Assembly (NCBI GenBank): GCA_016714005.1
Contig: JADJOA010000014.1
Span: 868,001 to 932,000 of the forward strand
Direction of reading: 5' to 3'
Origin: Bacteroidota bacterium
Lineage (GTDB): Bacteria > Bacteroidota > Bacteroidia > AKYH767-A > OLB10
Length of the DNA: 64,000 bases
Part shown: positions 50,409-60,368 of the stretch, piece after piece
How positions within the stretch are numbered: position 1 is the first letter of the stretch
Layout: each line of letters opens with the position of its first letter
Notes under the pieces: model-generated
Told to the model about the DNA's origin: nothing
Seen by the model: only the letters and a program-made list of their open reading frames with translations
The model's database searches: none
Translations under genes and position numbers: made by a program

Positions 50409-51302
50409 TTAGAGCAGTATTCTGTTTTGCAAACCATATTTGTTGCACAATTCAAGTGTCTTTTTGTTGAATGCTTTGTGATAATAAGCAGGCATACCGG
50501 TTGATTTATCAAACCAGCTCTGGTACCTGAAAAGTAAATGAGGATAGTGCTTTTCGATAGCTCGTAAAATAAGCTGCTTGCTATCATGTTTTTCATCGCC
50601 AAATAAAGTAAGTGAAGCTGCCATCACATACTTAGCTCCATGACTTTTAAATGCAGCATACATTTCTTCAAGGTGATTGCCCGTATCTGTTATAAAAGGC
50701 AGTAACGGCATGAGGCTTATTCCTGTTATAAATTTTTCATTGGCAACTTTTCTTAAAGTTTCAAGCCTGATGGTTGGAGGAGTTGCATTAGGCTCAAATA
50801 TTTTAGCAACTTTATCATCAATGGTTGAAAAGGAAAATGAAATAAAAACCCCGGCTGTTGTTTTTTCTTTTAAATGAGATGGGAGTATTGCTTGTTTGTT
50901 GATTTCATGGAGCAAATCCAAATCGCGCGTTACCAAATCAGATTTGGTTATTACATGCACCGGAAATTTGTGCTTTAAAATAATTTCAAGCAGTGTGCGG
51001 GTGAGCTTTGTTTTATTTTCGATTTGCAGATAAGGGTCAGTTGCCGATGACATAACAATTACCCCAAACTGGTTCTTCTTTACACGTAATGTTAATTCCT
51101 TATCCAGTAAAGTTGCTGCATTTTCTTTTACGGCAAGTTTTTCTTCCATATTAAAACCATACTTGCTGCCACGTATGTAACAGTACAAGCAATTAAAAGA
51201 GCAGGCACTGTATGCATTTAACGTATAGTCATCTAAAAACCATGCATCAGGAATTTTCTTTTTATTGAGAACGCTTTTAACCTTAACAAACTGAACGCTC
51301 AT
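50409..51302 (-). CDS. SPL (spore photoproduct lyase-like) family radical SAM protein
   Basis: 297 aa, intact. 4Fe-4S motif SACSFNCLYCYIRG, Cys34, Cys38 and Cys41; then VIVMSSATDPYLQIENK, HVITKSDLVTRDLDLL, FISFSFSTIDDKVAKIFEPN and PPTIRLETLRK. These are the Rv2578c/SplB-like DNA-repair-photolyase annotation group. The C-terminal LFRYQSWFDKSTGMPAYYH is typical. ATG overlaps the stop of the AlkD gene (ATGA at 51299-51302), which points to a role in DNA lesion processing, still unproven. Confidence 0.88.
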   Translation of the reverse strand: MSVQFVKVKSVLNKKKIPDAWFLDDYTLNAYSACSFNCLYCYIRGSKYGFNMEEKLAVKENAATLLDKELTLRVKKNQFGVIVMSSATDPYLQIENKTKLTRTLLEIILKHKFPVHVITKSDLVTRDLDLLHEINKQAILPSHLKEKTTAGVFISFSFSTIDDKVAKIFEPNATPPTIRLETLRKVANEKFITGISLMPLLPFITDTGNHLEEMYAAFKSHGAKYVMAASLTLFGDEKHDSKQLILRAIEKHYPHLLFRYQSWFDKSTGMPAYYHKAFNKKTLELCNKYGLQNRILL

Positions 51303-51864
51303 CTTTTCTTATTAAGTGAAGCGTTAATCCATACCACCGCTTTTTTTATGTAATACTCGTTATCGTCCTCAACTTTTTTAAGTAATGCTTTAACAGCGGG
51401 CTTAAATTCCTTTTCGCGGCAATGCCACTCAACCAAAACCAAAGCCAGCCTTCGCTGCCACATTTTTTTTGAAGTGATATATTTTTCCGATAACTGAAAT
51501 ATTTCCTGCGCATGAGATTTTACTATTGGCTTTAATGATTGCATGCCTAATGTGTCGCACAAAGCCCAGTTGTCAATATCAGCAGAAAATTTTGCCAGTA
51601 GAGAAATGGCTGCCTCCGGTTTTTTCTTTGCAATTTTTCCAATAAGTTTTGCCGCAAGTATGCGTTCTTCGTAAATACCTTCTTCCCATAATTCAAGGAT
51701 TAAAGTCTCGTCAGCATCTTTAAATTTTTTTGCCAGTTCGTTAAGCACCGGCATCTTAACTCCAAGAATTTTTTTGCATTGGGTATAAATTTTAGCGCGC
51801 TTTCTTTATTAGCGTCTATTGCATTTTCCTTCAACTCTTTTCTTATTTCAATAACTGCACTCAT
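51299..51864 (-). CDS. AlkD-type DNA alkylation repair glycosylase, frameshifted
   Basis: About 188 aa. HEAT-like repeats: ETLILELWEEGIYEERILAA, KKKPEAAISLLAKFSADIDN, WALCDTLG, SKKMWQRRLALVLVEWH, DDNEYYIKKAVVWI. The WALCD-type and ExxW/RRxA blocks are those of AlkD, which removes N3/N7-alkylated bases. The N-terminal part MSAVIEIRKELKENAIDANK is one base off (T7/A7 run 51769-51775), so the start is ATG 51864 rather than 51754. A TTG-N23-TAGTTTTG promoter lies upstream. Confidence 0.85.
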
Positions 51865-51883
51865 CAAAAGAAATTTATTTTTT

Positions 51884-51917
51884 CAAAACTAATTTTTCTT
51901 ATTTATGTTATTCACAA
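51884..51917 (-). promoter_or_regulatory. Promoter of AlkD-SPL genes
   Basis: -7 box TAGTTTTG (51891-51884) with TTG (51917-51915) 23 nt upstream, 19 nt before the ATG at 51864. Confidence 0.45.
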
Positions 51918-51930
51918 AAACAGAAATTAT

Positions 51931-52581
51931 ATGAGAAAAAAAGCAGGAATATTAGGAAGCGGAATGGTTGGCATTACGCTTGCCAACGGATTAAAAAAAT
52001 ATGGCTATGATGTTATGATAGGAACTAATGATACATCAAAGCACGAAAAAATAAAGAGCAAAACCAATGGAAACATTACCATTGGCACTTTTGAAGAAGT
52101 TGCTAAGCATGGCTCTATAATTATTCTGGCAGTAAAAGGAAATGCTGCTAGCGAGGCGTTAAAAAAAGCTGGTTATGAAAACCTATCAGGCAAAACAATT
52201 ATTGATGCTACCAACCCAATTGCTGACGCGCCTCCTGTCAATGGCGTTTTAAAATTTATAACCACACTAGATAATTCTTTGATGGAGCAATTGCAGAAGG
52301 AAGTGCCTGCTGCAAATTTTGTCAAAGCTTTTAACAGTGTAGGAAATGCATTAATGGTAAACCCCGACTATGGAAATGTAAAACCAACTATGTTTATATG
52401 CGGCAACAATGAAGCATCAAAAAAAGAAGCAAAAGAAATACTGGATTTATTTGGATGGGAAACTGAAGACATGGGCACTGCAGAAGCAGCGCGTGCCATA
52501 GAGCCACTTTGTATGTTATGGTGCATACCCGGCTTTAAAAACAACCAATGGAATCATGCTTTTAAGTTGTTAAAAAAATAG
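51931..52581 (+). CDS. NADP-binding oxidoreductase (F420-reductase/FNO-like)
   Basis: 216 aa, intact. Starts RKKAGILGSGMVGITLANGL, the GxGxxG cofactor site, then YDVMIGTNDTS (NADP-type loop), IIILAVKGNAASEAL, KTIIDATNPIADAP, FVKAFNSVGNALM, MFICGNNEASKKEA. The family (F420_oxidored, TIGR01915-like) links NADPH to F420 in archaea, but Bacteroidota members occur without F420 and their partner is unknown. Divergent from AlkD. Confidence 0.85.
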   Translation: MRKKAGILGSGMVGITLANGLKKYGYDVMIGTNDTSKHEKIKSKTNGNITIGTFEEVAKHGSIIILAVKGNAASEALKKAGYENLSGKTIIDATNPIADAPPVNGVLKFITTLDNSLMEQLQKEVPAANFVKAFNSVGNALMVNPDYGNVKPTMFICGNNEASKKEAKEILDLFGWETEDMGTAEAARAIEPLCMLWCIPGFKNNQWNHAFKLLKK

Positions 52582-52603
52582 CGCGACAAAAACGATAGTA
52601 AAT

Positions 52604-53104
52604 TTACTTTGCTTTATAAACCGGAACCGTGCTGCATGGTTCGCCATACATAATACTTTTTACAACCGGCTTTAGTTTTGATGTAAGTGCAATAAAAGCA
52701 GAAACGGGGATTGTTTTATCTCCACAACCTTTAATTACAACGCGGTGCCCTGAAAATTTATTCGAATCGAAACTATTGATGACATTAAGAATTAATTCTT
52801 CCTCTAATTTTTCTAAAGAGCCAAAAGTAATATGCAGTGCAAAAGGTTGCAGTGCAAGTAACTAACATATAGGCCAGGTCGGAACAATAGCATCGGCACT
52901 ACAGGTTATTGCCACATTTTTGTTTTGATAAATATTCCAATTATGAGCTTTGATATGTGCACGAAAATCTTTTTCTTTTAAAATTAATTCTTCAAAGAGC
53001 CATGGTTTAATATCAAGCAAAACCCTTTCGCCCGAAGGAATAAAATCTTCGAGGTTAATTTGGAGAATACCGCTTTCAGCTACCTTATTTAATATTTCAC
53101 TCAT
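52604..53104 (-). CDS. DUF2480 family protein, frameshifted
   Basis: About 167 aa. Reads MSEILNKVAESGILQINLED, GERVLLDIKPWLFEELILKE and VAITCSADAIVPTW, then breaks near 52880; the next frame continues LQPFALHITFGSLEKLEEEL, VVIKGCGDKTIPVSAFIALT and MYGEPCSTVPVYKAK to TAA 52604. This is DUF2480, found beside SUF-type iron-sulfur genes in Bacteroidota and of unknown role; it keeps two cysteines in motif positions (TCSAD, KGCGD). An ATG eight codons upstream is possible, but 53104 leaves the usual 17-nt gap after the DUF59 gene. Confidence 0.85.
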
Positions 53105-53121
53105 CGTATTGCTTAAAAAAA

Positions 53122-53449
53122 TTACCACATTCCTAATTCCATTCTTGCCTCTTCACTCATCATTTCCTTTTCCCATGGCGGCTCAAATGTGATTTCAACT
53201 TTTGCATTATTTACATCAGGAATATTTTTAATTTTTTTGTTCTACTTCAACAGGCAAAGTTTCGGCTACAGGGCATGCAGGTGATGTTAACGTCATCTTT
53301 ATCAATACATCATTACCATCATTAATATTGATTTCATAAATCAATCCTAACTCGTAAATGTCAACAGGAATTTCAGGGTCGTAGCAGGTTTTTATTACCT
53401 CCACAATTCTGTCGCGTAATGATTTTATTTCTTCTGTAGTTTCACTCAT
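53122..53449 (-). CDS. DUF59/MIP18-type Fe-S cluster assembly protein
   Basis: About 108 aa. VIKTCYDPEIPVDIYELGLI and MTLTSPACPVAETLP are the DUF59 signature; the reactive Cys is in SPACPVAE. The first frame stops at 53228; one base off (A7 run near 53235) it continues IPDVNNAKVEVTFEPPWEKE-type sequence and EARMELGMW to TAA 53122. These SufT/MIP18-like proteins support Fe-S cluster transfer. Its ATG overlaps the sufE stop (ATGA at 53446-53449). Confidence 0.88.
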
Positions 53450-53868
53450 TTCTTATCATTCATTAAAACAGCATACGTTTTCATTTGTTTAATCATGCTT
53501 GCCAAACCATTGGCTCTTGTTACTGCAATATGCTGACGTAACCCTATAGCATCAATAAATTCAAGTTTTGCATTTATAATTTCCTCGGGAGTTCTTTCAC
53601 TTAAAACATTAATGCGCAAAGCAATTTCTCCTTTTACAAAGGTACTGTCACTATCTGCCTCATAAAAAATTTTGCCATCCTTTTCATAACTGTTTAACCA
53701 TACACTGCTTTGGCAACCTTTAATTTTATTTTCTTCTACTTTATATTTTTCATCTAATGGCGGAAGTTTTTGACCAAGTTCAATTATATATTCATACTTC
53801 TGAGTCCAGTCGTCAAATAACTCAAAGTCTGAGATAATTTCCTGTTCGGTTTCTAAAATAGATTTCAC
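53446..53868 (-). CDS. sufE: SufE family sulfur acceptor
   Basis: About 140 aa from GTG 53868 (MKSILETEQEIISDFELF), 4 nt after the glnS stop; the open frame upstream of it is an artefact of the overlapping glnS region. Catalytic Cys in NKIKGCQSSVWLNSY; also FDDWTQKYEYIIELG and IGLRQHIAVTRANGLASMI, typical of SufE, which takes persulfide sulfur from SufS and boosts its activity. Second gene of the glnS-sufE-DUF59-DUF2480 run. Confidence 0.9.
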   Translation of the reverse strand: MKSILETEQEIISDFELFDDWTQKYEYIIELGQKLPPLDEKYKVEENKIKGCQSSVWLNSYEKDGKIFYEADSDSTFVKGEIALRINVLSERTPEEIINAKLEFIDAIGLRQHIAVTRANGLASMIKQMKTYAVLMNDKK

Positions 53869-53872
53869 TTTA

Positions 53873-55561
53873 TTACTTCTTGTTCTTCTTTTGTTCCTTA
53901 ACCCAATCATCTTTTAACGTAACCGAACGATTGAAAATAAGTTTCTCTTTTGTGCTGTATTTATCCTGAATAAAATACCCAAGACGTAAAAACTGGTAGC
54001 GCTCATCTTTCCTTGCATTAAGCAAGGCAGGTTCAACTTTTGCATGAGACATAATTTTCAAGGAATTTTTATTTACATAATCCTTAAAATCTCCTTCCTG
54101 TGCATCGGGCGCCTCAACAGTAAACAATCTATCGTATAAATTTACTTGTGCATCAATGGCGGTCTTTGCATCTACCCAGTGAATTACACTTTTTACTTTT
54201 ATGCCTGATGTGTCATGTCCGCTTTTGCTCTCTGGAAAATAAGTGCAGTTAATATGTTTAATACTTCCGTCAGCATTCTTTTCAACGCTTTCGCATTTTA
54301 TAATGTAGGCATTTTTTAATCTTACCATTCTACGGTGTAAGCCTGAAATATCCTTCGGGAGCATCCTCCATAAAATCATCTTTCTCAATGTAAATTTCTT
54401 GGGAGAAAGAAATATCGCGATAAGTTTTTTCTTCAGCCTCGGGGTTGTTTTTCAGCAGGTAATAATTCTGTTTTAGTTTCATCGTAATTTATAATTACAA
54501 CTTTAACAGGGTCAATAACTGCCATTGTTCGTGTTGCAATTTTATTAAGGTGCTCACGCAGGCAAAACTCCAGCAGGTTTATGTCAGTTACATTTTCTCT
54601 GCGCGAAATTCCTGCAACTTCAGCAAAGTTGCGGATACTCTCTGGAGTGTAGCCGCGCCTGCGATGCCCGCTGATGGTTGGCATGCGCGGGTCGTCCCAG
54701 CCATCAACTAATTTTTCGTTTACCAATTGCATCAGTTTGCGCTTGCTCATCACCATATAACTGATATTGCGCCTTGCAAATTCATATTGATGACTTGGAT
54801 AAATTTCAAGCTTTTCAATAAACCAGTTATACAAAGGCTTGTGAACTTCAAACTCAAGTGTGCAAATGGAGTGTGTTATGTTTTCAATAGAATCACTTTG
54901 CCCGTGTGCAAAATCGTACATGGGATAAATACACCATTTATTTCCTGTGCGGTGATGATGTGCATGTTTTATGCGATACATAAGCGGGTCGCGCAGATGC
55001 ATATTGGGAGATGCCATATCAATTTTAGCGCGCAATGTTTTTTCTCCATCTTTAAATTCACCATTGCGCATGCGTTTGAACAAATCAATATTTTCTTCAA
55101 TTGAGCGATTTCTATGTGGAGAATTTTTTTCCGGGTTCTGTTGGCGTGCCTTTCATTGCAGCAATTTCATCGGCAGTGCTGTCATCAACATAAGCCAATC
55201 CTTTTTTTATAAGCGTTACTGCAAATTCATATAACTGTTCAAAATAATCGCTGGCATAAAGTTCATTTGCCCAATCAAAGCCAAGCCATTTGATATCATT
55301 TTTTATACTCTCAACGTATTCGGTGTCTTCTGTAACAGGGTTAGTATCATCAAATCTTAAATTAGTTTTGCCATTGTATTTTTTAGCCAATCCAAAATTT
55401 AAACAAATGGAAGATGCATGACCCATGTGTAAATAACCGTTGGGTTCAGGAGGAAATCTCGTCAATAAATTATGATTCAGTTTTCCTGATTTTATATCTT
55501 CTTCAATAATTTCTTCCAGGAAATTAAGTGAGTGTGTAAAAGCTTTTTTTGCTTCGGACAT
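53873..55561 (-). CDS. glnS: Glutaminyl-tRNA synthetase
   Basis: About 560 aa in three frames. N-terminus FLEEIIEEDIKSGKLNHNLL, class I signature RFPPEPNGYLHMGHASSIC, LRFDDTNP; middle HHHRTGNKWCIYPMYDFAHG, HQYEFARRNISYMVMSKRKL with the KMSKS equivalent MSKR, and MPTISGHRRRGYTPE; C-terminal anticodon domain TDINLLEFC... to KDDWVKEQKKNKK. Breaks near 55095 and 54410. Charges tRNA-Gln directly, so with tRNA-Gln in the window this organism need not rely only on GatCAB for glutamine. Confidence 0.92.
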
Positions 55562-55579
55562 AATTTAATTGTGTGAGCG

Positions 55580-55587
55580 CAAAGTTA
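55580..55587 (-). promoter_or_regulatory. -7 box of glnS operon
   Basis: TAACTTTG on the minus strand, full TAnnTTTG match, 18 nt before the glnS ATG; no clear -33. Confidence 0.4.
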
Positions 55588-55705
55588 ATAAAAAAGTGGT
55601 TTGAGGCTGAAGACTTACCGATGTTTTGTTGCACCAGAAATTACTGGATGAACTGATTTATTGTTTTCTTTGATTTTAAATTAATTAAACAAGTGTAGTA
55701 TTTAT

Positions 55706-56347
55706 ATGGACTTTATTCCTGAACATATTATTGATTATGCAGAGGCGCATACAACACCGGAAACGGAAGTGCTTAAAAATTTGAATCGTTATACTTATGC
55801 AAATCTTTTGATGCCGCGTATGCTAAGCGGGCATTTACAGGGGCGTATGTTAAGCATGTTCAGTAAAATGATTAAGCCCACAAATGTTCTTGAAATAGGA
55901 ACGTTTACCGGATATTCAGCAATATGTCTAGCGGCAGGCTTGAGTGATAATGGCGAAATTCATTCTATTGAAGTTAATGAGGAGTTGGAACATCTTCTAA
56001 TGCGTTTTGTTAAAGAAGCCAATTTGGAGAATAAGTTCAAGTTACATATAGGAGAGGCACATGCAATAATACCAGCACTTAACAAGCAGTTTGATTTGGT
56101 TTTTATTGATGCAGATAAAGAAAACTACAACGCATATTTTGATTTGATAATTGACCGTGTTGTAAAAGGAGGGTTTATAATAGCTGACAATGTTTTATGG
56201 AGCGGCAAGGTGCTTACCATACCGGATAAAAAAGATGTAGAAACAAAAGCGCTGATTGAGTTTAACAATAAAGTAATGAATGATGAACGGGTCGAAAATG
56301 TTTTAATTCCTGTACGAGATGGGTTGATGGTGATGAGGAAATTGTAA
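55706..56347 (+). CDS. O-methyltransferase, family 3
   Basis: 213 aa, intact. SAM site VLEIGTFTGYSAICLAAGL and HSIEVNEELEHL, then LVFIDADKENYNAYFDLI and ADNVLWSGKV, the catechol/caffeoyl-CoA-type O-methyltransferase pattern with metal-binding D. No helices. Substrate unknown; probably a small phenolic, catechol or similar metabolite. Single gene, facing away from glnS. Confidence 0.88.
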   Translation: MDFIPEHIIDYAEAHTTPETEVLKNLNRYTYANLLMPRMLSGHLQGRMLSMFSKMIKPTNVLEIGTFTGYSAICLAAGLSDNGEIHSIEVNEELEHLLMRFVKEANLENKFKLHIGEAHAIIPALNKQFDLVFIDADKENYNAYFDLIIDRVVKGGFIIADNVLWSGKVLTIPDKKDVETKALIEFNNKVMNDERVENVLIPVRDGLMVMRKL

Positions 56348-56434
56348 GTGCATCATCTTAAGAAAATTAAAGTCTAACCCGTAAATATCAAGTGCAAGAA
56401 AAGTAGAGTATAAAAGTTAAAACTAATCTCTTAA

Positions 56435-58048
56435 CTAACGGTTGGCAGTCTTTACAAACTTACTCCTGTAAACTTCTTTATCTGCTTCTACTTCTACAAA
56501 ATAAACACCTGAAGAAAAGTTGGAAACAGACAATTGGTAGTTAGTAATGGCAGATTGCTTATTTAAAACAAGATTGCCAAACACATCATAAATTTTGATT
56601 AAGCAGAATGAAGTTCCCTCTCCTGAAGCGAGGGTTAGGGAGAGGTAATCTGTAGCGGGATTAGGAAATATTTTGAAATTGTTTTTTGATGAATGGATGT
56701 TGGTGGTGGAGGTGAGGGTGTCGGGGAAGAGTTTTACGATCCAGTAGTCGATATAACCTAAAGAATTTTCGGTTTTATCGCCTGAAATATCAGAAGCAGA
56801 AGTTCCACCTAAAATGTAGCCACCATTTGAACATTGTTTGACACAAAATAAGCCGTCTAGTAAATTTCCGCCAATAGTGTTCTGCCATTTTAAATTTCCC
56901 AAGCTATCAATCTTTACTAGCCAAAAATCCCAGTTGCCAATACATCCCTCTATTTTATCTCCTGATATATTTGAATCCGAGTAGCCTCCTAAAACAAAGC
57001 CACCATCTGTTGTTTTCTCTATCGATCTCAACCAATCAACACTACTCCCTCCAATGGTATTTTGCCAAAGTATATTTCCTATCGAGTCTATTTTAACTAC
57101 CCAATAATCAAGAACACCTAAATTGTTTTCTCCTTTATCTCCAGAAATGCTTGACAAGGAATAACCGCCTAAGATATATCCGTTATCAGAAGTTTCCTTT
57201 GCAGTGAATAACTTGTCATCATTGTTGCCTCCAATCGTTTTCTGCCATTGAATACTTCCTGAAGAATCAGTTTTAAGAATCCAGTAATCAAACCCTCCCT
57301 TACTGTTTTCCGTTTTATCACCAGAAATGCTGGAATTAGAGGAGCCACATAATAAATAACCTTTATCCATGGTTTCAATTACTGAACTTATCTCATCATT
57401 ATTATTCCCTCCTATTGTATTTTGCCATTGAATTGCACCTGTCGAATTAATTTTAATTATCCAATAATCATCAACTCCCACAGAGTTTTCTATTTTATCA
57501 CCAGAAATGTTAGATCTGGAATATCCTCCGAGCAGATAACCACCTCCAGAGCATTGTAATAAAGAAACAAGCTGATCATTTCCATTCCCTCCTATAGTGT
57601 TTTGCCAAACCATATTTCCTAACGAATCTGATTTTATGATCCAATAATCCTGTCCACCAAAACTATTTTCAGTTTTGTCTCCTGAAGCATTTGAATTGGA
57701 ATATCCTCCCATTATGTAGCCTTTATCGGTTGTCTGTTCAACCATAAATAACTGATCTTGCCCATTGCCCCCTATAGTGTTTTGCCATTGAATAACACCT
57801 GCCGAATTAGTTTTAACTATCCAATAATCATAGCTTCCTTTACAGTTTTCGTTTTTATCTCCAGAAATATCCGATAACGAATAACCACCAATAATAAAGC
57901 CATGATCAACAGTTTCACTAATGGAAAAAAGCGCATCATCATTACTCCCCCCAATCGTATTCTGCCACTCAATACCGGGCGCCTGTTGTGCAAAACAATT
58001 ACAAGCCAAACCACAATAAATAACAAAAAAGGCAAGCAGTTTTTTCAT
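56435..58048 (-). CDS. Secreted seven-repeat protein with T9SS sorting domain
   Basis: 537 aa, intact. Signal peptide (1-21), then seven repeats of about 61 residues from residue 27 (WQNTIGG..DD, a GYILGGYS strand, SGDKTEN, DYWI.K.DS.G.I), each probably a beta-propeller blade, then a type A T9SS domain (IFPNPATDYLSLTLASGEG, SSGVYFVEVE). Blades are nearly identical, indicating recent internal amplification. The C-terminal domain's DNA includes the palindrome at 56616-56645. Function: extracellular, binding partner unknown. A TTG-N19-TACTTTTG promoter precedes it. Confidence 0.9.
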   Translation of the reverse strand: MKKLLAFFVIYCGLACNCFAQQAPGIEWQNTIGGSNDDALFSISETVDHGFIIGGYSLSDISGDKNENCKGSYDYWIVKTNSAGVIQWQNTIGGNGQDQLFMVEQTTDKGYIMGGYSNSNASGDKTENSFGGQDYWIIKSDSLGNMVWQNTIGGNGNDQLVSLLQCSGGGYLLGGYSRSNISGDKIENSVGVDDYWIIKINSTGAIQWQNTIGGNNNDEISSVIETMDKGYLLCGSSNSSISGDKTENSKGGFDYWILKTDSSGSIQWQKTIGGNNDDKLFTAKETSDNGYILGGYSLSSISGDKGENNLGVLDYWVVKIDSIGNILWQNTIGGSSVDWLRSIEKTTDGGFVLGGYSDSNISGDKIEGCIGNWDFWLVKIDSLGNLKWQNTIGGNLLDGLFCVKQCSNGGYILGGTSASDISGDKTENSLGYIDYWIVKLFPDTLTSTTNIHSSKNNFKIFPNPATDYLSLTLASGEGTSFCLIKIYDVFGNLVLNKQSAITNYQLSVSNFSSGVYFVEVEADKEVYRSKFVKTANR

Positions 58049-58066
58049 GGCTATTTTAATTTATAT

Positions 58067-58096
58067 CAAAAGTAAATTCTTTTTGCATTAGTGCAA
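58067..58096 (-). promoter_or_regulatory. Promoter of the T9SS propeller gene
   Basis: -7 box TACTTTTG (58074-58067) and -33 TTG (58096-58094) with 19-nt spacing, and an 18-nt leader to the ATG at 58048. Best -33/-7 match in the window. Confidence 0.6.
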
Positions 58097-58132
58097 TCAG
58101 GAGTAAAAGCTAAAGATGAGAGTTGGTTTGTA

Positions 58133-58946
58133 TTAATACTGCTCCTTATCATTCGGAAAATCTACAGCCTTTACGTCAGTAATGTATTTACCTACTGCAG
58201 TTTTAATATCGTCATACAGGTTCATGTACCTGCGTAAAAAGCGTGGATGAAATTCGTTGTTAATGCCAAGCATGTCGTGCAGTACAAGCACCTGTCCGTC
58301 CACACCATGCCCAGCACCAATACCTATGATGGGGATTTTACTTCATCGGCAACTTTTTTAGCAAGCTGTGCCGGAATTTTTTCAAGCACAATGGCAAAGC
58401 ATCCGGCTTCTTCTAATATATGCGCATCTTGTATTAAGCGCTCTGCTTCTTCTTCTTCCTTTGCACGCACTACATACGTACCAAATTTATAAATAGACTG
58501 TGGCGTTAAACCCAAATGCCCCATAACGGGTACACCAGCCGTAAGTATGCGTTGTATGGATTCTTTACTTCATGCCCGCCTTCCATTTTTACTGCATGTG
58601 CACCCGATTCTTTCATAATACGAATGGCTGAGTTCAATGCTTCTTTGCTGTTACCCTGGTAAGAGCCAAAAGGCAAATCAACTACCACAAGCGGGCGCTG
58701 CACTGCACGTACTACAGAGGATGCGTGATAAATCATTTGGTCTAAGGTGATGGGCAACGTTGTTTCATGACCTGCCATTACATTGCTTGCGCTATCGCCC
58801 ACAAGCAATACATCTATACCGGCAGCATCTAAAATTTTTGCAAAGCTGAAATCATACGCAGTAAGCATAGAAATTTTTTCGCCCCTGCGTTTCATTTCCT
58901 GCAAGGTATGTGTGGTTACTTTTTTTATTTCAATGTGAATTGACAT
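58133..58946 (-). CDS. panB: Ketopantoate hydroxymethyltransferase
   Basis: About 270 aa. VTTHTLQEMKRRGEKISMLT, LLVGDSASNVMAGHETTLP, VRAVQRPLVVVDLPFGSYQG, VKMEGGHEV; after a break near 58560, GHLGLTPQSIYKFGTYVVRA, then another near 58330 and GIGAGHGVDGQVLVLHDMLG, ending KAVDFPNDKEQY. All are PanB blocks (pantothenate/CoA synthesis; ketoisovalerate to ketopantoate with methylene-THF). Starts MSIHIEIKKV. Confidence 0.92.
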
Positions 58947-58991
58947 AGTTTGGAGCTTTTAGTGTTGAGTTCAGAGTTTGCAGCTTGCTTT

Positions 58992-59025
58992 CCCCTCTCT
59001 TGAGGAGAGGGGTTAGGGGAGAGGT
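58992..59025. repeat. GGGGTTAGGGG palindromic repeat element
   Basis: Stem CCCCTCTC/GAGAGGGG followed by TTAGGGGAGAGG, between panB and the next gene. Similar elements at 36549-36620 and inside the coding sequence at 56616-56645. Confidence 0.6.
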
Positions 59026-59030
59026 GTAAA

Positions 59031-60217
59031 CTAATTTTCTTTCGGCAACGTAAACTCAGTATTTTGTTTTGGGGTTGGAGGGGTAGTATGTGTTGTGCCG
59101 TTTGGTTTGGGGGCAGGTTTTGTTTTTGCTTTTTGCAGTTCAGCTTTTAGCGAGGCTATAGAATCGTTAAGCAGCTGCGTTTTTTCTTTTTCGGATTTTA
59201 GGTTTTTAGAAAGTGTAATAATCAAATCGCTGTTTTCGTTTCCGGCAACCATGTCTTTGTATTTTGTTAAACCCTGATTAACTCTAAGTAACGAATCGTA
59301 GGCGGCATCTTTACGGGCATTGTCTTTCTCTAATTGCTTTATGGTTTTTTCAAAATTCTTTTTTTGCTCTTCGGATTCATCATCAGCACTTTTTATGGCA
59401 TCAATAGTTTTTTTAAGATCATCATTCTCTGCCTGCAATTTATTTATTTGTGTTTTAAGCTTGATAATGCTTTCAGCTAATGCAATAATATCAGGCGAGT
59501 TTTCTTTTGATTGTGTATTCGGATTGTCCTGTGGTTTGCCTTGTTCTGTTGTTGATTCTGTTGCTTCGGCAAATTTTGAACTTGAAAACAAATACAGAAA
59601 ATCTATTTTCCTTTTGAGCCCGGACCAATGATAACACCAAACTTTCCTGTCTTATAAGCAATTTCTTCAAATGACATCAGGTATTGGTTATTAAGGCTAA
59701 TGTCGTATTTGCGGTTAGCAGTTTTTATTTCCACCAGGTTGTAAACATTTAATGGATTGGTAAAATTAGTTTTTGTCCAGCCGCCAGTTTTGCTGTCGCC
59801 AGTTAAATATTTGTAACTACCTCCTGTAATTTGTCGCAGCCTGTAAAGCCCTGCCTTATTTATTTCAAACAAAAATCCTCCATTACCATCATCCTGAGCC
59901 ATAAAAATTATTCCAATGCTTCCGCTTTCATCAATTGATTTTTCAATTTTCATTGACACCACCATTTTGTATGCCTGTGCCTCGTAATTATAATTTGCCA
60001 TTACGGCAAAAGGCGATACTGTTGTTTTGCGGTTAAGAATATATTCGCCATCCTGCACCAGAAAAAGATTTTCGTTGTTAGCTAAAAAAGTCCACATACC
60101 ACTACTGGTGTCAAAGTTTTCGCTAAGGTCAAGTTTGTCAAATTTTTCGTTAACGGTTTGAGCAAAGCAGTTATTTGAAAAGATTAGGAGGAGAATTGCA
60201 ATTATTTTTTTCATCAT
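59031..60217 (-). CDS. Secreted protein: DUF1080/LamG-like domain plus coiled coil, frameshifted
   Basis: About 395 aa as one gene. Signal peptide (1-19) and a jelly-roll-like domain (ESGSIGIIFMAQDDGNGGFL, GLYRLRQITGGSYKY, YDISLNNQYLMSF, GKFGVIIGPGS) of the LamG/DUF1080-type. The first open frame stops at 59603 (A run near 59607); one base off it reads GKIDFLYLFSSSKFAEATES and continues into the second frame, a long coiled coil (KLKTQINKLQAENDDLKKTI, about 110 residues) ending in a Pro/Thr tail. Probably periplasmic or surface bound; unknown role. Confidence 0.65.
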
Positions 60218-60368
60218 TATGTGGTTCTTAAATTATGCAGACCGTGTTCTCTGGTCCAAAGGGGAAGGGTTAAGTGTTTTGCGTTTCAAATCCCAAACTC
60301 CAGAACCCCCAAACTTAAAACCCTTTCGAGTGTAAAGTAACTAATTTTTAGTGTTCGGTTTTTAAAAA

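Noticed and set aside
59031..59591. Independent coiled-coil gene
   Set aside because: The upstream secreted gene continues into it after a one-base correction near 59607, so it is the C-terminal part of one protein.
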